Assembly (NCBI RefSeq): GCF_000372725.1 | Contig: NW_005202427.1 | Location: 610,995 to 674,994 of the forward strand | Direction of reading: 5' to 3' | Source: Emiliania huxleyi CCMP1516 | Lineage: Eukaryota > Haptophyta > Isochrysidales > Noelaerhabdaceae | Length of the DNA: 64,000 bases | Part shown: piece by piece, positions 1 through 10,095 of the stretch | Layout: each line of letters opens with the position of its first letter | How positions within the stretch are numbered: the stretch's first letter is position 1 | Position numbers and translations under genes: made by a program | The notes under the pieces: model-generated | What the model was told of the DNA's origin: nothing | Database searches by the model: none | Seen by the model: only the letters and a program-made list of their open reading frames with translations

Positions 1-507
1 AAGAGCCCGGCAGAGGCGATGCATGCTGCCGAGAAGGCGGCCAAGGAGGCGCAAGAGATGGTCGGCTGGGCGTCGGCCAAGGAAATGTCGTTGCTGACGG
101 TTCAGGGAGGCAAGCCGGGTGATGACAAGGACGAGGCAGACGAAGACGAGACCGACAAAGACGAGAGCGAGGAGGAGAAGAAGAGCGACGAGCAGAAGGA
201 GTGGAAGCGGATGGGACAGGCAATCGGCGATGACTGGAAGTCAAAGGGGCAGGCAATCGGCGATGACTGGAAGTCAAAGGGACAGGCAATCGGCGATGAC
301 TGGAAGTCAAAGGGACAGGCAATCGGTGATGACTGGAAGTCAAAGGGACAGGCAATCGGCGATTACTGGAAGTCAAAGGGCAAGCAGATGGGCGATACCG
401 ACTGGAAGGCCTTGGGTGACAAGATGAAGGACATGGGCAAAGACGCCCAGGAGACCGGTGGGTGGTCGTGGCCGTCGTTCGAGAAATTCTGGAACCCCTG
501 CCACTAA
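1..507 (+). CDS. 11-residue-repeat (LEA-like) protein, 3' end
   Basis: The frame is open from base 1 and stops at 505-507, so the gene probably begins upstream of the window; the first ATG seen is at 19. After a short helical start comes an acidic Lys/Glu/Asp stretch. Then follow five tandem copies (214-378) of an 11-residue unit of the form GQAIGDDWKSK; the fifth has Tyr for one Asp. A degenerate sixth unit and a Trp-rich tail ending in NPCH close the protein. An 11-residue period in a charged, Gly/Lys-rich sequence is what LEA group 3, synuclein and perilipin proteins use for amphipathic alpha-11 helices on membranes or under drying. The exact unit is not one I recognise, so stress or membrane protection is inference. 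Repeat copies are nearly identical at DNA level, which implies recent expansion. Confidence 0.6.
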   Translation, partial: KSPAEAMHAAEKAAKEAQEMVGWASAKEMSLLTVQGGKPGDDKDEADEDETDKDESEEEKKSDEQKEWKRMGQAIGDDWKSKGQAIGDDWKSKGQAIGDDWKSKGQAIGDDWKSKGQAIGDYWKSKGKQMGDTDWKALGDKMKDMGKDAQETGGWSWPSFEKFWNPCH

Positions 508-1339
508 GCAGGTCAGTTGAAAGCTTCACTGCACTTCTGATCTCTTGGCTGTCCATCTACGAGCAACCACGTCCAAGAGCTTTGATGACGGACGCGTCCG
601 GGAGCGTAGCCGCTCGAGTAGTCATGACTTCGAGTCATGATATGTTGCATGCGGCATGTGCCCAGCTAGTGCACAAGTACGGTCTGGGAAGCCTCGCACG
701 ATGTTGATCACGTTTTCACGAATCGTTTTCACATGTTTATGATCTACTGTTTCTACATGAGCCATGACTGTATTGTGTATTGAGAGTAATATATTGTGGC
801 GCACACTGTCACAGTGACAGCTCACACCGCAGTCACTTTCCACGCTCCGAGTGTGGAGAACCAGCTCCACGTAGAGACCTCGGGATTATCTACTCCGGCT
901 CCGGCTGGTAGTCGACAAGCTGCCGAGCTCAAATCACTGTGTGTGACACATTTCTTGTTGGCTTCTAAAAATCTCTCTGAAAGCGAGCTGAGGTTGCGAC
1001 GCCGCAGGCGACTCAGCACTCTGACAGCACGGTGACACGAGCGAGCTGTCAGCTGAGCAGCGGCGGGCGTCGCCATCCCCCCGAGATGCCATCCGTGCAA
1101 TTTACGCACACGCCCACACTTCTCGACACTCGAGAAGTCGAGTCGCGCGCCGCGGTGTGTGTCGGCAGTCGGGACGCGCGCGGCGCGGCGGCTGGGCGTA
1201 CTGAGGTACTCGTTAGACGCGTTACTCGGGGTGCCACACGCGACACGGTTGCGAGCGGGCGGCACCCCCGCGCTGATCGGATAATTGTTGTTCACTAGTA
1301 CAGGAACTACAACATAGAGAGCGATCGCATCGCGTCTCG
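508..1339. other. Intergenic region with dispersed repeat D copy
   Basis: No convincing gene. Bases 913-980 hold one copy of a dispersed repeat whose second copy lies at 37942-38007 in the same orientation (shared core GACAAGCTGCCGAGC, then AAATCACTGTG and TTTCTTGTTGG). Small palindromes lie near 615-640 and 1108-1140. The rest holds 3' flanks of the two convergent genes. Confidence 0.6.
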
Positions 1340-3504
1340 TCAATCGTCCTTCGCCTGGCGGCCGCGCCCGCTGCGCCCGCCCGCCCGGCCGCGCGCCTTC
1401 TTCTTGGCGCTCGACCCGAGCGAGAACTCCTCGTCGGAGGAGTGCATCTGCGAGTCGTCGTCCGAGTCGCGCTCAAAGTAGCGGCCGCCGTAGTCGACGA
1501 GCAGCTCCGCGCCGCACGGCACGTCCGCGATCGTCTTGACGGCGATGCGCTTCTCGCCCGAGTTTGGGTCAAAGTGCGGCCAGAACTGCGCGTTGGGCGG
1601 CGAGCCCGTGCCGTGGTAGTCGTTGAGGAAGCGCGCCTCGTTGCCCGCCAGGTTGGCGTCGACGTCGATGTAGGTCTGCGAGTCCTCGTGCGTGAAGAGG
1701 TTGAGCAGGTACGACGACGAGTTGGTGTCGTGCTCCTCGCCGGCGACGACGCGCACGTGCCCCGTGTAGTCGAAGAGCTCCTCGCCCTTGGGGATGTCCT
1801 GTTCACAGCTGGAGGTGTGAAGAGGCGCTGTTCACACGAAGAGCTCCTCGCCCTTGGTGAGGTCCTCCCCCGCGTACAGGCCGTACGAGCCGCAGCACGG
1901 GTGCTTGCGCAGCGTGACCCGCTTGATCGTGGTGCGCCGCCGCCGCCGCACCGCCGACGGGTCCGAGATCTTGTGCCGGAAGAAGTGGAGCTCGGGCGGG
2001 ACGTCGTCCCACAGCAGCAGGTGCGTGTACTGCAGCTCGGCGGGCCAGCCGTTCGGCGGCTTGAACCACGACCCGTCCGTCACCTCGGAGAAGACGGCCA
2101 CGTCCAGCTCCTTGGCGAGCGCCTGCGGGCAGCGAGGCGCGGCTCGCGTCGGGGCGCCGAATCATCATTGTGGGTGGGTGGGTGGGTGGGGGGGTTTGAC
2201 GGCCGGGCGAGCTTGCGCGCCGAGCTTCGGCCGCCGCGCTCGTCCTCCTCCTCCTCGATGCCCGCAGCCTTGAGCTGGCGCACGAGCGAGGCGACCCGCC
2301 GCTCGAGCGTCGCCGTGCGGCCTATTCACAGGAGGAGGTGTGAAGAGGCGCCGTTCACAGCAGGAGCAGCTCGAGCGTCGCCGTGCGGCCGTGCTGCGCC
2401 GCGAGGGCCGCCTGCCGCTCCCTCGCCACGCTGAGCATCTCCTCGTACCGGTGCCGCAGCTCGTCCGCCTGCGCACAGCGAGAGGCGTGAAGCGGCGCCG
2501 TCCACACCTCGTGGCCCACGCCCGCAGCCAGCGCCCCTCGCCTCGGCAAACCCGCCACCCTGCGGCCCGCCCTGCGGCAACCCCTCGGGCCCGCCGGCCC
2601 GGGAGGGACGCCGCGCCGCCGGCCGCCCCCCCTCCTCCTCCTCCACCTCCTCGTCGACGGCCCCGTCCCCCTGCGCCTGCTCCGCCTCCTCCGCCGCCTC
2701 GAGCGCCTCCGCCGCGCCAGGCACGTCGAGCCTCACCCGCTCCAGCGCGCGCGCCCGCCGCCCGAGCAGCGCAGTCAGCTGCGACACACGCGCGCGCAGC
2801 TCCGCCCTCTCGCGCTGCAGCCGCTGCATCCCCATCGAGTCGAGGGCGGCGCGCTCCGCCCGCAGGTCGCCCGCGCCCACCGAGAGCTTGCCGCCCGCCC
2901 GCCTGATCGCCGCGCCGCCCTCCCCCTTGGGCGGCGCTGGCACATACGCGTGCGAGTGGCTCGGCGCCTCGGCGCCCGAGCTGAGCCGCTCCACATTAGC
3001 GCCGGCGGCGGAGGCGGCGGCGATGGCCTGCGAGAGCTCGGCGGAGGGAGGATTCGGGTACCATGGGGGTAGGGGGTAGGGGGTTCGGTACCGTGGGGGT
3101 AGGGGAGGGTGGGTTCGGGTACCGGGGGGGTAGCGGAGGGGCGGCGATGGCCTGCGAGAGCTCGGCGGGCGGCAGCCGCGGCGCCAGGCTCGCCACAAGC
3201 TCGACGAGCTCCGCGAGCGCGCCCGCCGAGCGCACGCGGCCGGCGGCGGCGGCGGCGGCGGCGAGCGCAGCGGGGAGCGGCAGCACCCCCGCCTCGGCCA
3301 TCCGCGCCATGGCGCCATTCGCCCGGCTGACGCGCGCGACGGCGCAGAGGGCCTGCGCCAACGGACGGGAGGGTCAGCGTGATGAGCAGGGGCGTGGGTG
3401 AACGGCACGTTCAGACGGCCTGCACGAGGCCGAGCTGCAGCGTGCGCGTCTCCTGCTTGCTCACGCCGCCGCCGCCGCCGCCGCCGCCGCCCCCACGGCC
3501 GCCC

Positions 3505-3538
<34 letters not shown>

Positions 3539-6500
3539 TCGCGGCGCCGTCTCCCGCGTCACCAGCGGCGGCGAGCAGCTCGAGGGCGAGGGCGGCCTCG
3601 TCGAGCTGGGGCGGCTTGTGCTCCATCAGCAGCTTGTGCGCCGCGCGCAGCGAGGGAGCGTCGCACGAGAGGCGGCGGGCGGCAACCTCCTCGACCAGAT
3701 TGATTAATTAATAATTAATTAATTGATTAATTAATTAATTAGGCGGGCGGCAACCTCCTCGACCAGCCGGACAGTGATTAATTAATAATTAATTAATTAA
3801 TTAATTAATTAAGGGTGCGGCGACCTCCTCGACCAGCCGGACGGTGAGGGGCGCGAGCCGCGCGGCGGCGCACCCGTCGAGGATGCGGGACGCCACGAAA
3901 GCGTCGAGGGGGAGCAGCGCGTCGCGCGCGTCCGAGGCGAGCGCGACCGCCTGCGGCAGCAGCTTGTCCTCCACGCATGCGAGCGCGAGGGAGGGGAGCC
4001 CGAAAGACGCGTAGTTGCCGATCAGGCCGGCGGAGCGCGCCGCCGCGTAGACGCGGTGCGCGCGCCGGCCGTGCATCGCCGCCGCGAGCGCCTTTGTGAG
4101 GAGGGCGAGGCCCGGCTCGAGCCGCCAGCCCGGCTCGGAGGAGTGGAGCGACGCCACGCGCGCGCCCGGCGCGCCCGCGTGCTCGAGCAGCTCCTCGAAG
4201 ACGTCGAAGGCGGCGAGGGGGCGGCCGGAGCGGAGCAGCGCGACCATCACCTCGCCCGCCTGCTTGGCGGAGAGGGGCGCCTCGAGCCTGCCCAAAGCGC
4301 CGAGCACCTCCTTGGCTTGCGGGCCCATCCCGCGCGAGCAGAGCCGCTCGAGCAGCGGAGAAAGCACCCCGGCCGGCGGCGGCGCGCCCGCGTCGCAAAC
4401 GTCGCCCAGCAGGCGGCACGCCTGCGGCAGCAGCAGCGCGCCCGTGTACGACCGGAGCAGCTCGATGGCGGCGCGCCGGAAGGCCTTGTCCGCCGCGTCG
4501 GCGTCCGCGTCGGCGGCGGCGGCGGCAGAGCCGCGCGACGCGCGCTTCCTGCCGCCGGTGCGGGCCGCGGCGAGAGCGGCGAGCCGCGCCTCGCCGAGGT
4601 GGCGGAAGAGACCTAGAAGGTTCCTAGAAGGTTCCAAGATCGTTCCTAGAAAGTGCGCCTCGCCGAGGTGGCGGAAGAGGCCTTCCGCGTCGGAGAGCAT
4701 GCCGGCGCGGAGCGCGCCCGAGCAGAGCGCGGCGAGCGAGGGCAGCGGCACCGGCTCGCCCGAGGCGCGCAGCGCGGCGTACAGGGAGAGTGCCTGCGCC
4801 GTCGACTCGGCCTGCTTGTGTGCGAGCAAGCCTCGCATCACGGCGAGGGTGAGGGCGGTGGTGCCTCCGCCCGCCGCCGTCGCGTGCTGCAGCATCGCAG
4901 TCGCGAGATGCGGCACGCCCGCCTAGAGGTAATTAATTAATTAATTAATTAATTAATTAATTAGCCGTCACGAGATGCGGCACGCCAGCCTAGAGGGAAC
5001 GGCGGCGAGGAGGGTGGCGGCAGAGGGCTCGCCGTCGGGCGTGCTGCGGCGCAAGGCTTTCCTTGAAGAGCCGCGCGGCGAGGGAGAGGAGGACGCTCTC
5101 GGGCGCACCTAGAAGGTTCCTAGAAGGTTCCTAGAAGGTTCCTAGAAGGTTCCTAGAGGAGGACGCTCTCGGGCGCACCTAGAAGGTTCCTAGAAGGTTC
5201 CTAGAAGGTTCCTAGAAGGTTCCTAGAAGGTTCCTGGAGGAGGACACTCTCGGGCGCACCTCCGCCGTCGCACTCGGCGAGCATCCGCACCGCCTCGACG
5301 GCGCCGTCCCACCGCCCCGCCTCGCTCGCCTCGGCGAGCAGCCGCAGCAGCGTCGCGCGCTGCTCCTCCGCCTCTCCCCGCTCCACCTCCATCTCCGGGG
5401 GCACCCGCGCCGCCGCCGCCGCCGAGGGCGCCGCCGGCGCGGGCGCGGCGGCGCTGCTCTCCGCCTCCGGCTCGACCTCCATGGAGGTGGTGGCGGCGCC
5501 CTCCTCCTCCTCCTGGCCCTCCCCCGCCTCCTCCTCCTCGCCCCCCTCCTCGCCCTCCTCCTCACCCTCCTCCTCGCCCCCCTCCTCGACGGCGACCTCC
5601 GCCTCCTCCTCCCCCTCCGGGATCGGCACGCCGCGCTGCAGCAGCATCGCCCGGAGCTCAAAGGCGGCGGCCGAGACTCCGCCGGACCGCAAGCCTTGCA
5701 GCAAGCGGAGCGACGCCTCCGCCTCCTACGGCAGAGCAGGGCGGGTGAGAGGGAGGAGGAGGAGGAGGGAGGAGGACGTGCGAAGGGCGTGGCCGCCGGC
5801 TCGAACCCGCGCGAGACGAGAGTGCGGTAGACGCCGAAGCCGGCGGCGGGCACGCCAGTGCGGCAGGCGGCGTCGAGAAGCGTCGCCCACACGTCGCCGC
5901 ACTTTGACGCGGCGAGGCGGGCGGCGGCGGGGTGAGTCGCCTCCCCGAGCCGCGTGAGCAGGCTGGCCGCATGCTCTACGCCGGCCGCCTGATGGGGGCA
6001 CGCCGTGGACGTGTCATGGACTGTGTTCTCGGACAGGTCACGCCGCGTGGTCGACAGCGGCCGCCGACTTTGCGCAGGAGGCCAGCAGCGTGCCGAGCAG
6101 GGCGGGGCCTGTGTTGATTCACGGACTGACTGCGCCGATGAACTCGTTTGATGAAGTGACAGTCACTCGCGCAGCCTTCTCACAGCGAGGGCAGGGAGGG
6201 GAGGAGGGAGAGGGCTTAGGACGGAAGGGGGGGGAGGCCTGGAGTGGCGGCGGCGACGCCGGAGCAAGCGAGCGTGCTCATCACGCCGCACCTGCAGGGA
6301 GGTTCCAGGAAAGGTCCAGGAAAGGCCGAGGGTGAGGCGAGAGCGTGGGGCCCGCCCGCCGCCCGCACCCCTGCTCGGCGAGCCCGCACGACGCGCAGAG
6401 CTGCACGAGGGCGGCGCCGTGCTCTCGGTCACCCGCGCCGCCGACGAGCCTCTCGGCGAGGGCGCGCCCGTGCGCGGCGAGCAGGCGCCGCACGAGAGAC

Positions 6501-8172
6501 GCATCGCACGGCTCGCCGCCCGGAGATGCAGAGAGCATCAGCGCGAAAGCGCGCAGCGCCGCCGGCTCAACCTCCGCCGCCGCCGCCTCCTCCGCCTCCT
6601 CCGCCGCGTGCCCCGCCTCTGGCGCGACCCGCTCGAACACCTCCTTCGCCTGCGCCGCCTGCTTCGTGCGCGCGCAGGCGAGGAGCAGCTGCGAGGCTGC
6701 GGCGGGCGGCAGCGCGAGCCCGAGTGATCCCATCTCCGAGTAGAGGCCGTGCGCTGCCCTCGCGGGGGAGGGGTGGGAGCGGGCGAGCGCCGCGCGGCAG
6801 CTCGCGCGCAGCAGCGACTCGTACGCCTCCGCCGAGCCGGCCAGCCTGAGGAAGGTTCCGAGAAGGCTCCGAGAAGGCTCCGCGCCTCGCACGCCTCCGC
6901 CGACCCGGCCAAGCCCTGCGGCGCGCAGGGAGCGGAGCAGGCCCACCCCGCAAGCCACCTGCTGTGCAAGAGCAAACCTCTACACCCTCCTCTCATACCT
7001 CCTCCTCCGGACCGCGCTACAAGCCACTGCAGCAGCCTGCTGGGCGCCGCCCGCGGCGCCGCACGCCGCGGCGAGCGAGGAAGCGAGGGGCGCGTCCCAG
7101 CCGCCGCCCGGCGCGGCGATGGCGGCGTCGTGCGCCTCGAGCGCCTATCATTGATTGACAACAACTCGAGCGCCCGCCATTGACTGATCGTCACCACCTC
7201 GGTCGCCTGGCCACACGGCGCCGCTGCTGCTGGTGAACAGAAGAGGGTGGGGAAGAGGGGGTGGCGAGAGGCGGCGACAGGTGGCGAGGAGGGGGCGAGA
7301 GGCGGCGAGGAGGCGGCGAGAGGCGGCGAGAGGCGGCAGAGGTGAGAGGTGCGATCGCGCGGAGAGGCGAGTGGCTGCGGGGTCGTGCGGGAGCCGGCTC
7401 AGAGGCTCAGGAGGTGCCGAGGTTGGCTGGAGAGGTGGCCGAGGTGTGACATGAGGAGAGTTGGCTGCGGAGAGGCAGCTAGGGGGGCGCTGCAGTCGGA
7501 AGTGTCTCGGAGGTGTCTCGGAGGCGTCTCGGAGGTGTCTCGGAAGTGTCTCGGAGGTGCTTCGGCCTGCTCGAGGGTGCCCTCGCGCAGGCAGGCGCGG
7601 GCAAGGCCGCGCGCTAGCTCGGGCGGGAGCTGGCCGCCCGCCGCCTTGACCGTCGAGAAGACGGCGAAGCTCATCTGCGCGAGCCGCGGCTCTGCGGCGC
7701 AGCAGCCGACCAGCGCGGCCGACGTCTTGAGGCTAGGAGAGAGCGAGGCGTCGATGGCTGTGAGGAACACGCCAAAGGCGTCGTCGTAGCTCTGGCTCTC
7801 GAGCAGCGAGCCGATGTACTTCTCGAGCGGCGGGAGCTCCGGCGCGACACCCGCCTCGCCCAGCACGCGCCAGGCGGTGCGAGCGCTCGGCAGCATCGAC
7901 GGCTCGCGGCAGCAGGCGTAGAGGAGGGCGTTGAAGTTCAGTCCCGCCTTGACCAGCGCGGCCGGACCGTCGGCGAGGGCCAGGCCGCGCTCAAAGGCCG
8001 AGTAGGCGGCGGTGTTGTGACGGTGGAGGGACAGGAGGTTGGAGGTGGCGGCAAGCAGCGGGAGCGGGAGCGGCGTCACCGGGTCGATCGACACAAAGGC
8101 CTGCGCGGTGGCCGACGGGTCCTTGGCCTCGAGGCCGCGCCTCAAGCGCGCGACGAGGTCGTCGTCCGCCAT
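1340..8172 (-). CDS. PPR-repeat, coiled-coil and SET-domain protein, 15 exons
   Basis: Read as one minus-strand gene from ATG 8170-8172 to stop 1340-1342. Exons that join in phase: 7567-8172, 6915-6958, from 6845, 5797-5988, 5260-5725, from 5108, 4682-4922, 3825-4612, 3417-3686, 3152-3352, from 3027, 2390-2468, from 2321, to 2122 (1838-2122) and 1340-1798. The first eight encode PPR/TPR-like helical hairpins. A Gly-rich linker and an Arg/Glu coiled coil (about 2460-3030) follow. The last two exons hold a SET domain: GLYAGED, an ARFLND motif and ELLVDYG, with an acidic and then basic tail. SET enzymes methylate lysines using SAM. Joints at 5000-5100, near 6300 and near 2550 and 2225 are unresolved. 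It could be two adjacent genes, but I see no stop or promoter gap between the parts. Several introns are tandem-duplication introns (see findings). Confidence 0.65.
1799..1837 (-). other. 39-base intron, introner-like family member 1
   Basis: GT-AG on the minus strand (starts GTGTGAAC, ends GTGAACAG), inside the SET domain. It is flanked by a 20-base direct duplication of exon (1772-1791 and 1838-1857). It is homologous to the introns ending at 2322 and 2469. Removing one whole 66-base period instead would need a GA donor and would restore a normal SET start; removing only 39 bases leaves a nine-residue duplication. Confidence 0.6.
2322..2389 (-). other. Duplication-flanked intron, introner-like family member 2
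   Basis: A 22-base exon piece is repeated at 2301-2322 and 2369-2390. Between them lies a 37-39 base core (GTGAACGGCGCC... GAATAG) that aligns with the introns at 1799-1837 and 2469-2507. The frame-restoring intron is GC-AG and 68 bases long, equal to the duplication period. Confidence 0.6.
2469..2507 (-). other. 39-base intron, introner-like family member 3
   Basis: GT-AG on the minus strand, GTGTGGACGG to GTGCGCAG, the same length as member 1 and alignable with it along its whole length (shared CGCC, CTTCAC, CCTC blocks). Flanks share only ACGAG, so a long duplication is absent or has decayed. Confidence 0.55.
3028..3151 (-). other. 124-base tandem-duplication intron with GGTACC/G-rich filler
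   Basis: A 28-base exon piece occurs at 3017-3044 and 3141-3168. The filler between is built of GGTACC, GGGGGTAG and GGTTCGG blocks. The GC-AG intron that joins the exons in frame is 124 bases, exactly the duplication period. Confidence 0.65.
3687..3824 (-). other. 138-base tandem-duplication intron with TTAATTAA filler
   Basis: Three copies of an exon segment containing GTCGAGGAGGT (minus strand) are spaced 68 and 70 bases apart, separated by TTAATTAA runs. The GT-AG intron that restores frame uses GAG|GT in the first and last copies and is 138 bases, the sum of the two periods. Confidence 0.7.
4613..4681 (-). other. 69-base tandem-duplication intron with CCTAGAAGGTT filler
   Basis: Exon copies at 4586-4610 and 4655-4679 flank CTAGGAACCTT-type repeats. 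The GC-AG intron (GGAAG|GC to TTCTAG|GT) is 69 bases, equal to the period. The insert is also in frame if unspliced, giving a duplicated LFRHLGEA segment. Confidence 0.7.
4923..4999 (-). other. TTAATTAA-filled duplication intron
   Basis: A 30-base exon piece (4900-4929 and 4967-4996, period 67) flanks an uninterrupted TTAATTAA run. The acceptor CCTCTAG|GC at 4922/4923 is clear. The donor that keeps frame appears to be a GT about ten bases beyond the duplicated edge, so this site departs slightly from the one-period rule. Confidence 0.5.
5109..5259 (-). other. 151-base double tandem-duplication intron
   Basis: Three copies of a segment ending GGGCGCACCT (plus strand, at 5101-5110, 5171-5180 and 5252-5261) with CCTAGAAGGTT arrays between. 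The GT-AG intron (GGAG|GTGCG to TTCTAG|GTGCG) is 151 bases, the sum of the 70- and 81-base periods. Confidence 0.7.
6846..6914 (-). other. 69-base tandem-duplication intron in PPR region
   Basis: Exon copies near 6821-6845 and 6889-6914 flank CTCGGAGCCTT-type filler. The GC-AG intron of 69 bases joins LRAAG to LAGSAEAY in frame. Confidence 0.6.
7480..7566 (-). repeat. GTCTCGGAGGT minisatellite at a donor site
   Basis: About six copies of a 10-11 base unit (GTCTCGGAGGT) occupy the 5' end of the intron that follows the first PPR exon. The GC donor is at 7566. Confidence 0.55.
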
Positions 8173-8274
8173 CCTTGAGGGCTCAGCCCGCGGTGCAGCG
8201 CTGTGCGGCGCGAGCGGCGTTTTCTTTTATTATTCTGGTTTTTTTTCTTAGTGTGTTAGCCGCACGCACGTAGC
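8173..8274. promoter_or_regulatory. Bidirectional promoter between divergent genes
   Basis: Only 102 bases separate the ATG of the PPR-SET gene (minus) from the ATG of the small basic protein (plus). It holds an unusually T-rich stretch (TTTTCTTTTATTATTC and TTTTTTTTCTTAG) in a GC-rich setting. The promoter role is inferred from arrangement. Confidence 0.4.
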
Positions 8275-8607
8275 ATGAAGCGCAAGCCGGCTGCACGTCC
8301 CGTCGCAGAAGCAGCAGCAGCCCGCCCCGACGATATGTTCGGCCTGATGCTCGATCCGGTCGTGCCCGCCGGGCAGGCCGTCCCACCGCCACCACCAGAC
8401 GCCTCCGTTGCTCCTGCTGCTGCGACGGCAGACGCTCGCTTCACGCTGCGTTCGGTGGTCTCCTTCGAGTCCAAGGCCGACGGCGAAAAGCTGCATCCGA
8501 TCGATGCGAAACGAAAACTTGAGAAGTCGCTCGCGGAGATTAAGGCGGCGAAGCTAGCGAGAAGAGCGGAGCGGCAGGCGCGGAGACCGGCTGCGAGCAG
8601 AGCGTGA
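8275..8607 (+). CDS. Small Lys/Arg/Ala-rich protein, unknown function
   Basis: A complete 110-residue frame from a clear ATG to TGA, divergent from the PPR-SET gene. It starts MKRKPAARP, has a proline run around residue 38, a middle part with mixed composition (FTLRSVVSFESKADGEKLHP) and a basic helical C-terminus rich in KLARRAERQARR. The latter could be a nuclear or nucleolar targeting or RNA-binding tail. No family recognised. The balanced central segment and placement at a shared promoter argue that it is real. Confidence 0.5.
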   Translation: MKRKPAARPVAEAAAARPDDMFGLMLDPVVPAGQAVPPPPPDASVAPAAATADARFTLRSVVSFESKADGEKLHPIDAKRKLEKSLAEIKAAKLARRAERQARRPAASRA

Positions 8608-10095
8608 GTCGGAGCGCCTGTGGAGTCGACGGCGGCAGTGCTCGAAGAGGGAAGGAAGACGGCCCGCGACGACAAGCGCCGGCCCCGGCGGGCGTCACAG
8701 CTGGCGGCGGCTGGAGCGCTGGGACGCGGGCTGTTCCACGCGTGTCCTGGCGCGCTTCACCCGGACGAGCAGCAAAGGTGTCACCAGCGCCCAGGAGCTC
8801 GTCTCTGCCGCGACACGGCCGACGGGTGAACGGCGTGGTGTGTGTTTTGTGTAGCCCCGCCCCGCACTGCAGCGCATTTACCGGGACCGCTGCGAAATTG
8901 TTGCTCCCTCCTCCCGATCACCCCGCATGTGCCATGCCACCGGCCGCACCCCTGGCAGGGCCCCGCCCTGGTCCCTCTCCCTGGTCTCGTGCACGGCCTC
9001 CACGAGGGCCTTCTCATGCGTCGCTTTTATCCTTATATGTCAGTACGTACGGCTCTATCGGCCTCGTGGCCGCACACTAACCCTCAGCCAGCCTTTCACA
9101 CCGAAAATCTCGGGGGGTTCCGCGAGCCCCGACCTCGGACAGAGGGGGATCCGATCGTGGTGCTGGCGTGTGTGGCGCACATGTGTGGCGCATGCGCCAC
9201 ACAGCTCGATGCTCACCCACTTTCTCAGCACATTCACGTCACACCTCGAGACCACGCTCCGAGGTACATGCACATACCATGTATGGCGAATGCGGTTGCG
9301 GAATCGGGAATGGGGAAAAGGATGCTCTCAGTCAGAAAGCTCGTCGGCTATGATTCGACGCATTGCGCCAAGGCCCAAGCTTGGCTTCCTCCACGTAAAA
9401 TCCAAAGAAACCGGCATCGCAATAAACGAGGCCAGGCCCTCCCCCTCGTCGGCTGGCGGGTGACGGCACGGGCTTTGTCGGTGTGGCGGCACGCTCCTCC
9501 GGGATCGTGGGGATGTCGTCGTGGCGGGAATGCGAGTGCGACCGGGACGGAGTCAGGACGTCCCGCAGGCGCAGCGCGAGGAATTCCGAGTGGGCGGTTG
9601 CGGACGCGGTTGCGGACATCGACGCCATGGTCTCCCCGGGGCTCCCTCCCAGTAAAATTTCTGACGAATCGTCATTCCACATCATGACGTTTTTTGGATT
9701 TCGTCCGAGGACCTCCTACATGTACATGTACCCTCCTTTGGCTGAACAAGGTTTTCCTCTCGCACCCCGTCTCTTTTCCTTTCCTTTTTTCTCTGCAGCA
9801 CCCTCTCTTTTCCTCTCTATTTTCCCGGGAAAACCATCAAATTTCCCGGGCTCTGAGCCGAGTCTGAGTGAGGCTTGAGCACTTGAGCACTGGATAGGGT
9901 CGATTCCGCGTGGTACGGGACCCCTCGATCGTCTCGCCCTCCCTCACTGGTATGTTCATTCAGGAGAGCCCCACCCGCACCTGCCCTGCAGGGTTCGTGA
10001 GTGAATTTTCACACTTTCACTTTCACATGTGAATTCATGTGAATTTCACATGAAACGTTTCGGCCGCCCCCGTTTCACTGAAAATTTCACAAGTT
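8608..10095. other. Intergenic region, no gene recognised
   Basis: Long frames exist (for example 8842-9687 plus) but their translations look non-coding: frequent Pro, Arg, His and Cys and no domain. A palindromic CCCGGGAAAA...TTTCCCGGG pair lies at 9826-9850. A TTCACATG/CATGTGAA-rich stretch lies at 10010-10055, just before the dispersed repeat. Confidence 0.5.

Noticed and set aside
4613-4681. Reading the CCTAGAAGGTT inserts as real coding repeats (EPSRNLLGTF-like peptides)
   Set aside because: The same peptide appears in unrelated genes at points where removal exactly restores the conserved domain, so intron filler is the simpler reading.
8842-9687. 281-residue plus-strand frame between the small basic protein and the NHL-BTB gene
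   Set aside because: Composition is Pro/Arg/His/Cys-rich with no domain, signal or phase-compatible exon; it looks like open GC-rich non-coding DNA.
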